A stretch of DNA of 64,000 bases from UBA9732 sp963599445 (GTDB lineage Bacteria > Spirochaetota > Spirochaetia > Sphaerochaetales > Sphaerochaetaceae): contig CAVBWZ010000011.1 of NCBI GenBank assembly GCA_963599445.1, forward strand, positions 33,495 to 97,494, given 5' to 3'. A program made the translations under genes and the position numbers. The notes under the pieces were generated by a model. The model saw only the letters and a list, made by a program, of their open reading frames with translations. It made no database searches and had not been told where the DNA came from. Position 1 is the stretch's first letter. Every line of letters begins with the position of its first letter. Shown here in pieces: positions 33,325 through 42,501 of this stretch.

Positions 33325-33939
33325 CTACTTCTTTACCGCTTTCTTTACAACAACAACGCTCTGTGCAGGACCAGGGATTGCACCCTTGACCATGAGAACC
33401 TGAAGATTCTCGTCAACACGAACGACTCTGAGGTTCTGAACGGTAACCCTCTCAAAACCCATGTGACCGGCCATCTTCTTACCCTTGAAGGTCCTTGATG
33501 GCGTCGATGACATTGCTGTACCTCCAAGATCCCTATGGAACTTGGAACCGTGGGTTGCACGTCCACCGCCAAAGCCGTGGCGCTTCATACCACCCTGATA
33601 GCCCTTACCTTTGGAAGTTCCGGTAACATCAACGAATCTGATGTCCTTGAACAGGTCAACCCCAAGAACCTCTCCTACCTGGACTTCCTTGTCATAGTCG
33701 CGGAACTCCATGAGAGTCTTAAGCGGATTGCCGTCGAACTGTCCGGCATATGGCTTTGTTGCGCGGTCGGCCTTCATCTCGCCGGAACCAAGGACTGCTG
33801 CGTTGTAGCCGTTCTTCTCCTCGGTCCTTTCCGCAACAACTACGTTGCCTTCTACTTTAATGACAGTGACCGGTGTAAGTCTGCCTTTCTCGTCGAACAC
33901 CTGTGTCATGCCAACTTTCTTTCCGATAAGCCCTAACAT
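33325..33939 (-). CDS. rplC: 50S ribosomal protein uL3
   Basis: 204 aa. LGLIGKKVGMTQVFDEKG at the start, KGYQGGMKRHGFGGGRATHGS in the loop reaching the peptidyl-transferase centre, and KGKKMAGHMGFERVTVQN. Confidence 0.98.
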   Translation of the reverse strand: MLGLIGKKVGMTQVFDEKGRLTPVTVIKVEGNVVVAERTEEKNGYNAAVLGSGEMKADRATKPYAGQFDGNPLKTLMEFRDYDKEVQVGEVLGVDLFKDIRFVDVTGTSKGKGYQGGMKRHGFGGGRATHGSKFHRDLGGTAMSSTPSRTFKGKKMAGHMGFERVTVQNLRVVRVDENLQVLMVKGAIPGPAQSVVVVKKAVKK

Positions 33940-33950
33940 CTCTTACCTCA

Positions 33951-34259
33951 TTACTGCTTTATCTCTACATCAACACCAGCCGGGAGCTCAAGCTTCATGA
34001 GAGCTTCCATAACCTTGTCTGTAGGATCCAGAATATCAATCAACCTCTTGTGGGTTCTCATCTCAAACTGTTCGCGTGATTTCTTGTTTACGAACGGTGA
34101 CTTCAAAACAGTGATTTTGTTAATGCGGGTTGGGAGAGGTACTGGACCGGAGACCTTTGCTCCAGCCTTAACAACTGTCTGTACAATGGACATTGCGCTC
34201 TGTTCTACGAGCTCAACATCAAAACCTCTCAGTCTAACGCGAATTCTATCGTTAGCCAT
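33951..34259 (-). CDS. rpsJ: 30S ribosomal protein uS10
   Basis: 102 aa, normal length. Starts MANDRIRVRLRGFDVELVEQS, with VPLPTRINKITVLKSPFVNKKSREQFEMR. Besides its ribosomal role, S10 (NusE) works in antitermination with NusB/NusG. It follows tuf after a hairpin, with GGAGG 5 nt before its ATG. Confidence 0.98.
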   Translation of the reverse strand: MANDRIRVRLRGFDVELVEQSAMSIVQTVVKAGAKVSGPVPLPTRINKITVLKSPFVNKKSREQFEMRTHKRLIDILDPTDKVMEALMKLELPAGVDVEIKQ

Positions 34260-34278
34260 TTTTCCTCCAAAAAATCAG

Positions 34279-34310
34279 GTCTTGCCCGGAGCGTTTTCTC
34301 CAGGCAAGAC
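34279..34310 (-). terminator. Hairpin between tuf and rpsJ
   Basis: A long stem GTCTTGCC/GGCAAGAC (34279-34286 with 34303-34310), with an additional inner GGAG/CTCC pair, is followed on the minus strand by CTGA and six T. It looks like an intrinsic terminator. Because rpsJ has no obvious separate promoter, it may be a partial terminator that raises tuf over the downstream ribosomal genes. Confidence 0.7.
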
Positions 34311-34323
34311 ATTCGAATCAAAA

Positions 34324-35514
34324 TTACTCGATAATCTCAGTTACCTGACCGGATGCGACTGTTCTTCCACCTTCACGGATAGCGAAGCGGAGACCCTTGT
34401 CCATTGCGATTGGGTGAATAAGCTCAACGATGAGGCTGGTGTGATCACCAGGCATGACCATGTGGACACCCTCTGGGAGGCTTACTGTACCGGTGACGTC
34501 AGTTGTTCTGAAATAGAACTGAGGTCTGTAACCAGCAACGAATGCGCTGTGGCGGCCACCCTCTTCCTTGGAGAGAACGTAGACTGTTCCAATGAACTTT
34601 GTGTGAGGTGTGATCGACTTTGGCTTTGCAAGGACCTGTCCTCTGACGACTTCCTTCTTGTCAACGCCTCTGAGAAGAGCACCAATGTTATCACCGGCCT
34701 GACCTTCGTCAAGGAGCTTGTTGAACATCTCGACGCCAGTGACGACTGTGTCGCGTGTCTCGCGGATACCGACGATCTGAACTGGGTCGTTTACATGAAC
34801 GACACCGCGCTCGACTCTACCAGTGACGACTGTTCCACGGCCGGAGATCGAGAAGATGTCCTCGATTGGCATAAGGAATGGAAGGTCTGTTGCTCTTGCA
34901 GGAAGTGGGATGTATGAATCCATGGCCTGAAGCAGCTCTTCGATGCACTTTGTTGCCTCTGGGTTGTCTGGCTCTGTCATTGCCTTGTATGCAGATCCCT
35001 TGATGACTGGGCAGCCATCGCCGTCGAAACCGTAGCTGTTGAGGAGATCTCTCATCTCTTCTTCAACGAGGTCGCCGAGCTCTGGGTCATCGATCTGGTC
35101 CATCTTGTTGATGAAAACGATGATTGCAGGAACACCAACCTGTCTTGCGAGAAGGATGTGCTCTCTTGTCTGTGCCTTGGCACCGTCATCAGCAGCAACG
35201 ACGATGATTGCACCGTCCATCTGTGCAGCACCAGTGATCATGTTCTTGATGTAGTCTGCGTGGCCCGGGCAGTCGACGTGAGCATAGTGTCTGTTGTCAG
35301 ACTGATACTCAACGTGTCTTGTGTTGATGGTTATTCCTCTGGCCTTCTCTTCTGGTGCGTTGTCAATCTCATCATAGTTCATGAGCTTGTCGCCGTACTT
35401 TCTTGCGCAATACTGTGTGATTGCAGCTGTGAGAGTTGTTTTACCGTGGTCAACGTGACCAATAGTACCAACGTTTACGTGTGGCTTGGTTCTCTCAAAC
35501 TTCTCTTTAGCCAT
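34324..35514 (-). CDS. tuf: Elongation factor Tu
   Basis: GTPase delivering aminoacyl-tRNA to the ribosome, 396 aa. G1 GHVDHGKT (19-26), G3 DCPGHADY (about 81-88) and G4 NKMD are intact, and domains 2 and 3 are complete, ending GQVTEII. The ATG at 35514 (MAKEKFERT) is 5 nt after AAGGAGG; the preceding ATG is too close to it. Tuf heads the S10 operon, as in Treponema. A hairpin directly upstream of the ribosome site and a leader of about 285 nt suggest post-transcriptional control. fusA is not adjacent. Confidence 0.98.
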   Translation of the reverse strand: MAKEKFERTKPHVNVGTIGHVDHGKTTLTAAITQYCARKYGDKLMNYDEIDNAPEEKARGITINTRHVEYQSDNRHYAHVDCPGHADYIKNMITGAAQMDGAIIVVAADDGAKAQTREHILLARQVGVPAIIVFINKMDQIDDPELGDLVEEEMRDLLNSYGFDGDGCPVIKGSAYKAMTEPDNPEATKCIEELLQAMDSYIPLPARATDLPFLMPIEDIFSISGRGTVVTGRVERGVVHVNDPVQIVGIRETRDTVVTGVEMFNKLLDEGQAGDNIGALLRGVDKKEVVRGQVLAKPKSITPHTKFIGTVYVLSKEEGGRHSAFVAGYRPQFYFRTTDVTGTVSLPEGVHMVMPGDHTSLIVELIHPIAMDKGLRFAIREGGRTVASGQVTEIIE

Positions 35515-35524
35515 CATGTCCTCC

Positions 35525-35543
35525 TTGTGACCTTTTGTCACAA
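35525..35543 (-). promoter_or_regulatory. Hairpin abutting the tuf ribosome-binding site
   Basis: Minus-strand TTGTGAC-AAAAG-GTCACAA (35525-35543). The 3' arm runs into AAGGAGG, so its two final A bases belong to both the stem and the Shine-Dalgarno. Pairing could expose or partly mask the site. A second hairpin, AAAGGC-TTTGT-GCCTTT, lies about 35 nt further upstream in the leader. Confidence 0.5.
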
Positions 35544-35806
35544 ATCCAATAAAAATAAAAGAATGTGCTCTAAAGGCACAAAGCCTTTACCAACTTACCA
35601 TCGAGACAAACCTATTCTATTTCATGAGTTACTAAAAAGAAGGAATCCAGAGGTCGAAGCCCCAACGTCTTGGGAAACCGACATAGCACAATTTGTAAAA
35701 ACCGTGTTTCTGGAACCACCTTATCACCCCTAAAATGATTGGTTTGGCTCTAGAATCCTGCACATAAGGTACTTTTAGGGCATACCCATGACAGGACACC
35801 TTGGCT

Positions 35807-35836
35807 AATATAGACCAAAGCGCCATGTCATGTCAA
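35807..35836 (-). promoter_or_regulatory. Sigma70-type promoter of tuf and the ribosomal operon
   Basis: Minus-strand TTGACA (35831-35836), an 18-nt spacer and TATATT (35807-35812). It implies a leader of about 285 nt before tuf. The gap 35542-35928 otherwise holds that leader and the end of a 10-nt repeat array, but no gene. Confidence 0.75.
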
Positions 35837-35890
35837 GCATCATTCAAAAAAAAGTAATTTCTTTTCTTTAATGAATTAAAGGTCTCTCTC

Positions 35891-35940
35891 AAAACGCCTC
35901 AGAACAACCTATAACGACCTAAAACGGCTCAGAACGTCAG
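35891..35940. repeat. 10-nt degenerate tandem array C
   Basis: Five units at exact 10-nt spacing (AAAACGCCTC, AGAACAACCT, ATAACGACCT, AAAACGGCTC, AGAACGTCAG). The last units extend into the final three codons and stop of the SGNH hydrolase gene, so the array has grown into or from a coding 3' end. Confidence 0.65.
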
Positions 35941-36633
35941 GTAGTCGCCCATGAAGGCATCGAAGCATTCATGTATCAGATGCTGTCCGTTGGAGTTGGG
36001 GTGGATTCCGTCCGCACACATCAAGTCGGACCCCTTTTCGCTCTCGAACGCCCTGCGGATATTCACCAAAGGGATGTCTCGTCCTGCAGCAATCCCCAGA
36101 ATGGCCTCCGAATACGTCAGCTGGAAATGCTCTATCCTCTCTACAATGCCGAGCCATTTCATCACACTTGCCTTGTCAAGGTTCATGTTCCTGCAGAACC
36201 ACTCGAAATACCTTTCGCTCTGCACCGGAACCAGCGTCGTTATGACAGGCTTCACCCCGTTTTTCACAATGGCGTCCAACATGGTTTCGTAAGTGCCAAT
36301 GAAGGTGCTTATATCCGTGTTGGGGTCATGCACCTCAAGCGGGCTCTCGCTTACAGCCTTCCAGTTGAAATCGGAATCGTTGCCGCCAAAATCCATGATG
36401 ACCATATCCGGCATGCACTTGAGAAGACCATTTGACATCCTCTTCTGCACGAAATCCCATGCCTTGGTGACGGTGCATCCGAACTTGCTCAGGTTCTCCA
36501 CCTTCATCCCGGCCCTGTCCGCAATCTCCTCCCAGCCAAGCTCATTGCGCGTCACATGCTTTGAGGAGGCCTCGTCCCACTGAATACCCTTGAGAACCGA
36601 ATCCCCCAAGATACAAAGCTTACCTGCACCCAT
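35929..36633 (-). CDS. SGNH/GDSL-family hydrolase
   Basis: 234-aa esterase/lipase-like protein without a signal peptide, hence probably cytosolic. Catalytic blocks are visible: block I LCILGDSVLKG (nucleophile Ser near residue 11), block III MDFGGNDSD (Gly/Asn oxyanion residues) and block V CADGIHPNSNGQ with the Asp-x-x-His pair. Substrate is unknown; relatives include thioesterases and carbohydrate acetylesterases. The ATG at 36633 follows GGAGGAGG at 6 nt, so the longer ORF from 36696 is rejected. It stands between the two ribosomal blocks, with a 429-nt intergenic region ahead of it, and its 3' end merges with array C. Confidence 0.85.
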   Translation of the reverse strand: MGAGKLCILGDSVLKGIQWDEASSKHVTRNELGWEEIADRAGMKVENLSKFGCTVTKAWDFVQKRMSNGLLKCMPDMVIMDFGGNDSDFNWKAVSESPLEVHDPNTDISTFIGTYETMLDAIVKNGVKPVITTLVPVQSERYFEWFCRNMNLDKASVMKWLGIVERIEHFQLTYSEAILGIAAGRDIPLVNIRRAFESEKGSDLMCADGIHPNSNGQHLIHECFDAFMGDYLTF

Positions 36634-37053
36634 GCCATTCCTCCTCCAGCCCGATGTCCTTGCGCCCACCCGCACTGCATCGAACCTGTATGCCAAACTG
36701 TTAGCATCAAAAGGACCGCAGGGAAATAGCGATTTCTATTCATTTTGCATTCTGGGCAGCCATAACCATGGAGAAAAGGTCCTCAACATGCATACTAACC
36801 ACCCATGGTGAATACTAACTACACAAACGCATCTAGCTATATTCAAAGGAATTGCCCAAAACACCAACTATGCCCTCGAATTCACTCCAGCCAAACCTAA
36901 CCATATGTTCTAGCCATACTGGTTTTCTTCATAAAACCTAAAATCGACAAGTGCTGAAGAAAAGTTTCTTCCTAAACGGCTGAAATCCACAAAGGAGAAG
37001 AAAAGCATCCATCAGCCCTGCACGGCTTGAGTGAACTGACGCAGTAGACCGCT
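36634..37053. other. Gene-free gap with dispersed element
   Basis: About 420 nt between the SGNH gene and the rpsG terminator. It contains copy 3 of the dispersed palindromic element and AT-rich sequence; no gene, tRNA or clear promoter is recognised apart from possible weak -10 boxes. Confidence 0.5.
36922..37015. repeat. Dispersed intergenic palindromic element, copy 3
   Basis: GGTTTTCTTCATAAAACC, then TGAAGAAAAGTTTCTTCC (36955-36972, near-palindromic), AAACGGCTGAAATCCACAAA and GAAGAAAAGCATCCATC. The last block matches copy 2 closely, and the order of blocks is the same as in copies 1 and 2. Confidence 0.6.
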
Positions 37054-37089
37054 CAAAAAAAAGAAAGGTCCAGAGCTGAATCTGAACCT
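37054..37089 (-). terminator. Intrinsic terminator after rpsG
   Basis: The minus-strand stem GGTTCAGA/TCTGGACC (one G-U pair; 37067-37074 with 37081-37088) with a 6-nt loop is followed by TTTCTTTTTTTT. It ends the rpmG-to-rpsG transcription unit. Confidence 0.88.
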
Positions 37090-37125
37090 CTCTATAACAA
37101 TTCCAAAATAGATTCCAAAAAGGAA

Positions 37126-37596
37126 TTAGAACCTGATGTGGCTGAATGCCTTGTTGGCTTCTGCCATTCTGTGCATGTCTTCCTTCTTCTTGAATGCGGA
37201 ACCTGTGTTTGCGTATGCATCAAGCATCTCCGCTGCAAGCTTCTCGCTCATGGACTTGCCGGAGCGGCCGCGTGCGGCAGCAATGATCCAACGCATTGCA
37301 AGGGCTTCGCGTCTTGGCTCGCGGATCTCGGTAGGAACCTGATATGTAGCTCCACCGACTCTCTTCGACTTTACCTCGACGACAGGCTTGACGTTGTCAA
37401 GTGCCTTGTTGAATACATCGATAGGAGCATCGCCGGTCTTCTCGCCCATGATCTTCATTGCATCATATAGGATGCGTGTGCTGACGGACTTCTTTCCATC
37501 AAGCATCATGCGGTTGATGAACTTCTCGACGACAACGCTGTTGTATACAGAATCCGGAAGGATTTCTCTAACGGGTGCATTAGTTCTTCTTGACAT
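37126..37596 (-). CDS. rpsG: 30S ribosomal protein uS7
   Basis: 156-aa primary 16S 3'-domain binder. Starts MSRRTNAPVREILPDSVYNS, with VKSKRVGGATYQVPTEIRE and ALAMRWIIAAARGRSGKSM. Last gene of the unit, 15 nt after rpsL. fusA, which follows rpsG in many bacteria, is absent. Confidence 0.98.
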   Translation of the reverse strand: MSRRTNAPVREILPDSVYNSVVVEKFINRMMLDGKKSVSTRILYDAMKIMGEKTGDAPIDVFNKALDNVKPVVEVKSKRVGGATYQVPTEIREPRREALAMRWIIAAARGRSGKSMSEKLAAEMLDAYANTGSAFKKKEDMHRMAEANKAFSHIRF

Positions 37597-37611
37597 AAAG
37601 ATACCTCCTCA

Positions 37612-37986
37612 TCAAGCCTTTGGCTTCTTTGTACCGTACTTGGAGCGGCTTCTCTTTCTGTCGGTGACACCCTGAGTATCCTTGGTACCACGGATGATGT
37701 GATAACGAACACCAGGAAGGTCCTTTACTCTACCACCACGGAGCAGAACGACTGAGTGCTCCTGAAGGTTGTGTCCAATACCTGGAATGTAGGCTGTAAC
37801 TTCGATACCGTTGGAAAGACGGACACGAGCGACCTTTCTCAAAGCTGAGTTAGGTTTCTTAGGCGTTACAGTCATGACCTTTGTGCAGACACCACGCTTC
37901 TGTGGGCAGCCCTCCAATGCTGGGGACTTGGTCTTGTGTGTAACCTTTGAACGACCCTTTCTGATCAGTTGGTTAATTGTAGGCAT
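37612..37986 (-). CDS. rpsL: 30S ribosomal protein uS12
   Basis: 124 aa from the ATG at 37986 (MPTINQLIRKGRSK). Decoding-centre loops TVTPKKPNSALRKVARV (containing the Lys classically mutated in streptomycin resistance, here wild-type) and RGGRVKDLPGVRYH. An in-frame extension to 38091 has no family similarity. Confidence 0.98.
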   Translation of the reverse strand: MPTINQLIRKGRSKVTHKTKSPALEGCPQKRGVCTKVMTVTPKKPNSALRKVARVRLSNGIEVTAYIPGIGHNLQEHSVVLLRGGRVKDLPGVRYHIIRGTKDTQGVTDRKRSRSKYGTKKPKA

Positions 37987-38155
37987 TATGCTACTCCTCA
38001 CCGTATACGACGCTTCCGAGACGAATGTCAGCGGAACAACTGCCGTGTACGCAAATAAGCCATCCATACGGATGACGTTGGGCCGCACCAAAGGAATCCA
38101 AAGATGCAGCCCTTGTATCTCTAACCGAGTTCAGCTAGCGAAGAAACGGAAGGAA

Positions 38156-41100
38156 TCACTCCTCGTCACCGGCGAAATCGTCATCGCCGACGAAATCCTC
38201 TTCTTCACCCTCGGTAGACATATCAGCAAGATCCTCGATGTCGTCATCGTCTTCCTGAGCTCTGGCGCTCATTACGGACTCGACTCTATCGCTGAGAGCC
38301 AACGTGTCCTCGTCCTTGAGTTTGACATCCCTGTAGCACTTCATACCTGTACCGGCAGGAATGAGGTGTCCAATGATGACGTTCTCCTTAAGTCCACGCA
38401 ACTCATCTCTACTACCAGCAATCGCTGCGTTTGTCAAGACCTTGGTCGTCTCCTGGAAGGAAGCGGCGCTGACGAACGAATCTATCGACAGGGATGCGTT
38501 CGTTATACCAAGCAGACAAGGTCTTGCGATTGCAGGCTGTCCGCCCTCGGCCATGACCCTTGCGTTCTCCTCATGGAACTTGAACTTGTCGACCTTCTGA
38601 CCAAGGATGAACTTCGTATCGCCAACCTTGAGGATCTCGACCTTCTTGAGCATCTGTCTCACGACTATTCCAAGGTGTTTGTCGTTTATGTCTACACCCT
38701 GGAGTCTGTAGACTTCCTGAACCTCGTTGAGAAGGAACTGCTGGAGTGCGTTCTCGCCGGAGATCGCCAAGATGTCATGTGGGTCTATGTTGCCGTCACA
38801 AAGACGCTCGGCTGCCTCTACATGGTCCCCTTCCCTTACAAGGATGTGCTTACCAAGAAGGATGAGGTGTTTGTATTCCTTGCCGAACTCGTCTGTGACG
38901 ATGACGACTCTCTTACCCTTGACGACAGGACCGAACTTGACCACGCCGCTTGCCTGGGCAAGGATGGCGATGTTCCTTGGCTTTCTTGCCTCGAAGAGCT
39001 CTCCAACCCTTGGAAGACCACCGGTGATATCCTTCGTCTTGACGCTGGCCATGAGAAGTCTTGCAACGACCTGTCCCTTCGTCACCATCTCGCCATCTCC
39101 AACCTGAATGTAGGAGGAGCCTGGGAGGAGGTAGGAGGCGCACACATTGCCGTTTGCATCCACAATCTCAAGCCTTGGCTCTACGTTCTCCAAGGAGTGG
39201 TCCGTGACACGGTATCCAATGATACCCGTCTCTTCGTTGACTTCCTTGAGAAGTGTGGTTCCCAAAGTGAGGTCGACATATCTGACCATACCGTCGTACT
39301 CGGAGATGATAGGCTCTGAGAACGGGTCGAACGTCATGAGGGCGTCGCCGGTCTTGACATAGGTGTTCTCATGGACCTTGACCTCCGAACCGGCTCTTGC
39401 ATCAATCCTTTCCTCTGGACCAAGGACGAGGACCTTGTCATCAAGGACCTTTACGATTCCGCCCTTGATTCCACACACGCACTGCTGGCTTCCGTTGGTG
39501 CACACAAGAGTGTTTCCAGTGATCTTGGAACCATCCTCGACACCGTTGGCGAGCTTCGTCTTCTTGGAGTACTCGAACTCCTCAAGAACGTGTCTGTAGT
39601 ATATGTAGCCCTTTCTGGTAAGGAGCTTTGCACCATCCTCTTCCCTTATGACCGTGTTTCCTGTGAGCTTGGTCACGTAGACAGGGTGCTTGAATGTGAT
39701 GCTGTTCTCCTCTGCGCTTGTGGATGCAGTACCTCCAACGTGGAAGGTTCTCATCGTGAGCTGAGTACCAGGCTGACCAATGGACTGTGCAGCTATGATA
39801 CCAACCGCTTCTCCAACGCTTACAGGCTTGTTGGTTGCAAGGTTCCTTCCGTAGCACTTGCGGCATACACCGTGCTTGGCTTCGCAGGTAAGGACCGTCC
39901 TTACGAGGACTCCCTCGACGCCTGCATCCTCGATCCTCTTGGCCTCTTCGTCGGTTATCTCATGGTCGATTGGAACTATGATCTCACCGGTGTTTGGATC
40001 CACGACGTTCTCAAGGGTGTAGTGGCCTGTGATTCTGTCGGCCAAAGGAGCTATAATCTCATCACCGTCCTTGATTGCGGTCCTCACTATACCGTTGATG
40101 GTTCCGCAGTCGTCCATGTTGATGACGACGTCCTGGGAGATATCGACGAGCCTTCTTGTGAGGTATCCGGCCTCTGCGGTCTTGAGAGCTGTATCTGAAA
40201 GACCTTTTCTTGCACCGTTCGTCGAAATGAAGAACTCGATGATCGAAAGACCTTCCTTGAAGTTCGACTTGATTGGGAACTCGATGATGTCGCCGTTAGG
40301 CTTCGACATAAGACCACGCATACCACCAAGCTGACGGATCTGAGTCTTGGAACCTCTAGCACCGGAATCGGCCATGAGGAACAATGGGTTGAATCCGTTC
40401 TGGCTTTCGCGGAGCTTCGCCATGAGTTCATCGGCAAGCTGCTCGTTGGTCTGGGACCAGATGTCGATGAGTCTGTTGTAGCGCTCTTCCTGAGTGATCT
40501 GACCATGATGGTACTGCTCAAGGACCTCGGCCTGCTTTTCGTTGGCTTCGTCCACGAGGGTCTTCTTGGAGTCAGGGATTATCATGTCGGAAAGGCCAAT
40601 CGTTGCACCAAAGACGGTTGCATACTTGAAGCCTACGTCCTTGATGGCATCGACGAGCTTGACGACTACGGAGTTTGGACTTGTCTTGAGGGCCTGGGAG
40701 ATGAGTTTCTTGAGCTCCTTGTCTCCAAAGCATTTGTTGCAGTAGTCCTTGAACCCTATTCCGTTGACCGCTGGAAGGGAATCGTAGAAGAGAAGCCTTC
40801 CTGGGGTCGTGTAGTCCTCTTCGTCCTTTGGATATGTGAACCTATAGCCGTCAGGAAGCCTGTAGCCAATCTTTGCGTTGTATGAAAGGCTTCCGGCCTC
40901 TATGGCCATTTGGATTTCATCCAGGTTGTCGTAGTAACGGCCCTGTCCCTTGTCGTTGTTCTTGGCTCTCGTAAGGTAGTTGATGCCAAGGACCATGTCC
41001 TGGGAAGGATAGACGATAGGCTTTCCGTTTGCAGGGTCAAGGAGGTTGGTGGCGCTGAGCATGAGCGTCCAGCACTCAAGCTGTGCAGCCTGCGTGAGAG

Positions 41101-42484
41101 GTACGTGAACCGCCATCTGGTCTCCATCGAAGTCCGCGTTGAATGCATGGCATACGAGAGGATGGAGTTTGATTGCCTTTCCGTCCACGAGGACAGGCTC
41201 AAATGCCTGGATTCCAAGTCTATGGAGCGTAGGTGCTCTGTTGAGCATGACAGGATGCTCCTTGACGACCTCGTCAAGGACGGACCATACATCGGAGGTC
41301 TCCTGTTCGACGAGGGTCTTGGCCTTCTTCACGTTTGATGCAAGTCCGCTCTGGACAAGCTTCTTCATAAGGAAAGGCTTGTAGAGCTCAAGGGCCATCT
41401 TGGAAGGAAGTCCGCACTGGTGGATCCTGAGTTCCGGTCCAACGACGATTACGGATCTTCCGCTGTAGTCTACACGCTTACCAAGGAGGTTCTGTCTGAA
41501 ACGACCCTGTTTTCCCTTGAGCATGTCGGACAACGACTTGAGAGGTCTGCTGTTGGCGCCCTTGACGGCTCCGCGCTTCCTCTTGGAATTGTCGAACAAT
41601 GCATCGACCGCTTCCTGAAGCATTCTCTTTTCGTTTCTCACGATGATGTCAGGAGCATGGAGACTTATGAGTCTCTGGAGTCTGTTGTTTCTGTTTATTA
41701 CACGTCTGTAAAGGTCGTTGAGGTCGCTTGTTGCGAACCTTCCACCATCGAGCTGGACCATTGGTCTGAGATCTGGTGGGATTACAGGAATGACCGTGAG
41801 GATCATCCACTCAGGCTTGTTGTCGCTGTCGCGGAAGTTTTCGACGACCTCGATTCTCTTGAGGAGCCTCTTGTCGGCCGTCTTGGAGCCCTTCTCCCTC
41901 ATCTGGGCTCTGAGCTCTTCGCTCAATGCCTTGAGGTCGAGGTCTGCAAGAAGGATCCTTATCGCCTCTGCACCCATGCTGGCTGTGAAGGAATCACCAT
42001 ACTGCTCGCGGGCATTGATGTACTCCTCCTCAGTGAGGAGCTGCTTGTACTTGAGCTCCGTGTCACCAGGATTGAGGACTATGTACTTCTCATAGTAGAG
42101 AACGCTCTGCAGAGCCGTCTTGGAGATGTCCAGAAGAAGGCTCATGCGGGAAGGGACGCTTCTGTAGTACCAGATATGGGAGACTGGGGATGCAAGAGTT
42201 ATGTGGCCCATCCTTTCACGGCGGACCTTGACGTTGGTTACTTCAACGCCGCATCTGTCGCAGACGACGCCCTTGTAGCGGATGGACTTGAACTTTCCGC
42301 AGTAGCATTCCCATTCCTTTGTGGTTCCAAAGATCTTTTCACAGAAAAGTCCTTCCCTCTCAGGTCTGAGAGTTCTGTAGTTTATGGTTTCCGGTTTCTT
42401 AACCTCTCCGTAAGACCAAGCCTTGATCTGCTCCGGAGAAGCCAGCTTAATCATTACACTGTCGAAATCTTGAATATCTTTCAT
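38156..42484 (-). CDS. rpoC: RNA polymerase beta' subunit
   Basis: 1442-aa catalytic subunit. N-terminal zinc site (CYCGKFKSIRYKGVVCDRCG), lid/zipper regions, the absolutely conserved NADFDGDQM with three Mg-binding Asp (about residue 460), the trigger loop/bridge helix region, and the second zinc site CEAKHGVCRKCYG. It ends in a strongly acidic tail (EEEDFVGDDDFAGDEE). The ATG at 42484 follows GGGAG at 8 nt, while the in-frame ORF start at 42505 overlaps rpoB. Followed after about 170 nt by rpsL. Confidence 0.98.
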   Translation of the reverse strand: MKDIQDFDSVMIKLASPEQIKAWSYGEVKKPETINYRTLRPEREGLFCEKIFGTTKEWECYCGKFKSIRYKGVVCDRCGVEVTNVKVRRERMGHITLASPVSHIWYYRSVPSRMSLLLDISKTALQSVLYYEKYIVLNPGDTELKYKQLLTEEEYINAREQYGDSFTASMGAEAIRILLADLDLKALSEELRAQMREKGSKTADKRLLKRIEVVENFRDSDNKPEWMILTVIPVIPPDLRPMVQLDGGRFATSDLNDLYRRVINRNNRLQRLISLHAPDIIVRNEKRMLQEAVDALFDNSKRKRGAVKGANSRPLKSLSDMLKGKQGRFRQNLLGKRVDYSGRSVIVVGPELRIHQCGLPSKMALELYKPFLMKKLVQSGLASNVKKAKTLVEQETSDVWSVLDEVVKEHPVMLNRAPTLHRLGIQAFEPVLVDGKAIKLHPLVCHAFNADFDGDQMAVHVPLTQAAQLECWTLMLSATNLLDPANGKPIVYPSQDMVLGINYLTRAKNNDKGQGRYYDNLDEIQMAIEAGSLSYNAKIGYRLPDGYRFTYPKDEEDYTTPGRLLFYDSLPAVNGIGFKDYCNKCFGDKELKKLISQALKTSPNSVVVKLVDAIKDVGFKYATVFGATIGLSDMIIPDSKKTLVDEANEKQAEVLEQYHHGQITQEERYNRLIDIWSQTNEQLADELMAKLRESQNGFNPLFLMADSGARGSKTQIRQLGGMRGLMSKPNGDIIEFPIKSNFKEGLSIIEFFISTNGARKGLSDTALKTAEAGYLTRRLVDISQDVVINMDDCGTINGIVRTAIKDGDEIIAPLADRITGHYTLENVVDPNTGEIIVPIDHEITDEEAKRIEDAGVEGVLVRTVLTCEAKHGVCRKCYGRNLATNKPVSVGEAVGIIAAQSIGQPGTQLTMRTFHVGGTASTSAEENSITFKHPVYVTKLTGNTVIREEDGAKLLTRKGYIYYRHVLEEFEYSKKTKLANGVEDGSKITGNTLVCTNGSQQCVCGIKGGIVKVLDDKVLVLGPEERIDARAGSEVKVHENTYVKTGDALMTFDPFSEPIISEYDGMVRYVDLTLGTTLLKEVNEETGIIGYRVTDHSLENVEPRLEIVDANGNVCASYLLPGSSYIQVGDGEMVTKGQVVARLLMASVKTKDITGGLPRVGELFEARKPRNIAILAQASGVVKFGPVVKGKRVVIVTDEFGKEYKHLILLGKHILVREGDHVEAAERLCDGNIDPHDILAISGENALQQFLLNEVQEVYRLQGVDINDKHLGIVVRQMLKKVEILKVGDTKFILGQKVDKFKFHEENARVMAEGGQPAIARPCLLGITNASLSIDSFVSAASFQETTKVLTNAAIAGSRDELRGLKENVIIGHLIPAGTGMKCYRDVKLKDEDTLALSDRVESVMSARAQEDDDDIEDLADMSTEGEEEDFVGDDDFAGDEE

Positions 42485-42501
42485 CTTTGCAGCTCCCTGA
42501 A

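Noticed and set aside
35632..35826. 64-codon ORF in the tuf leader
   Set aside because: Its start lies inside the promoter spacer, so the transcript would begin after it, and no ribosome site is present.
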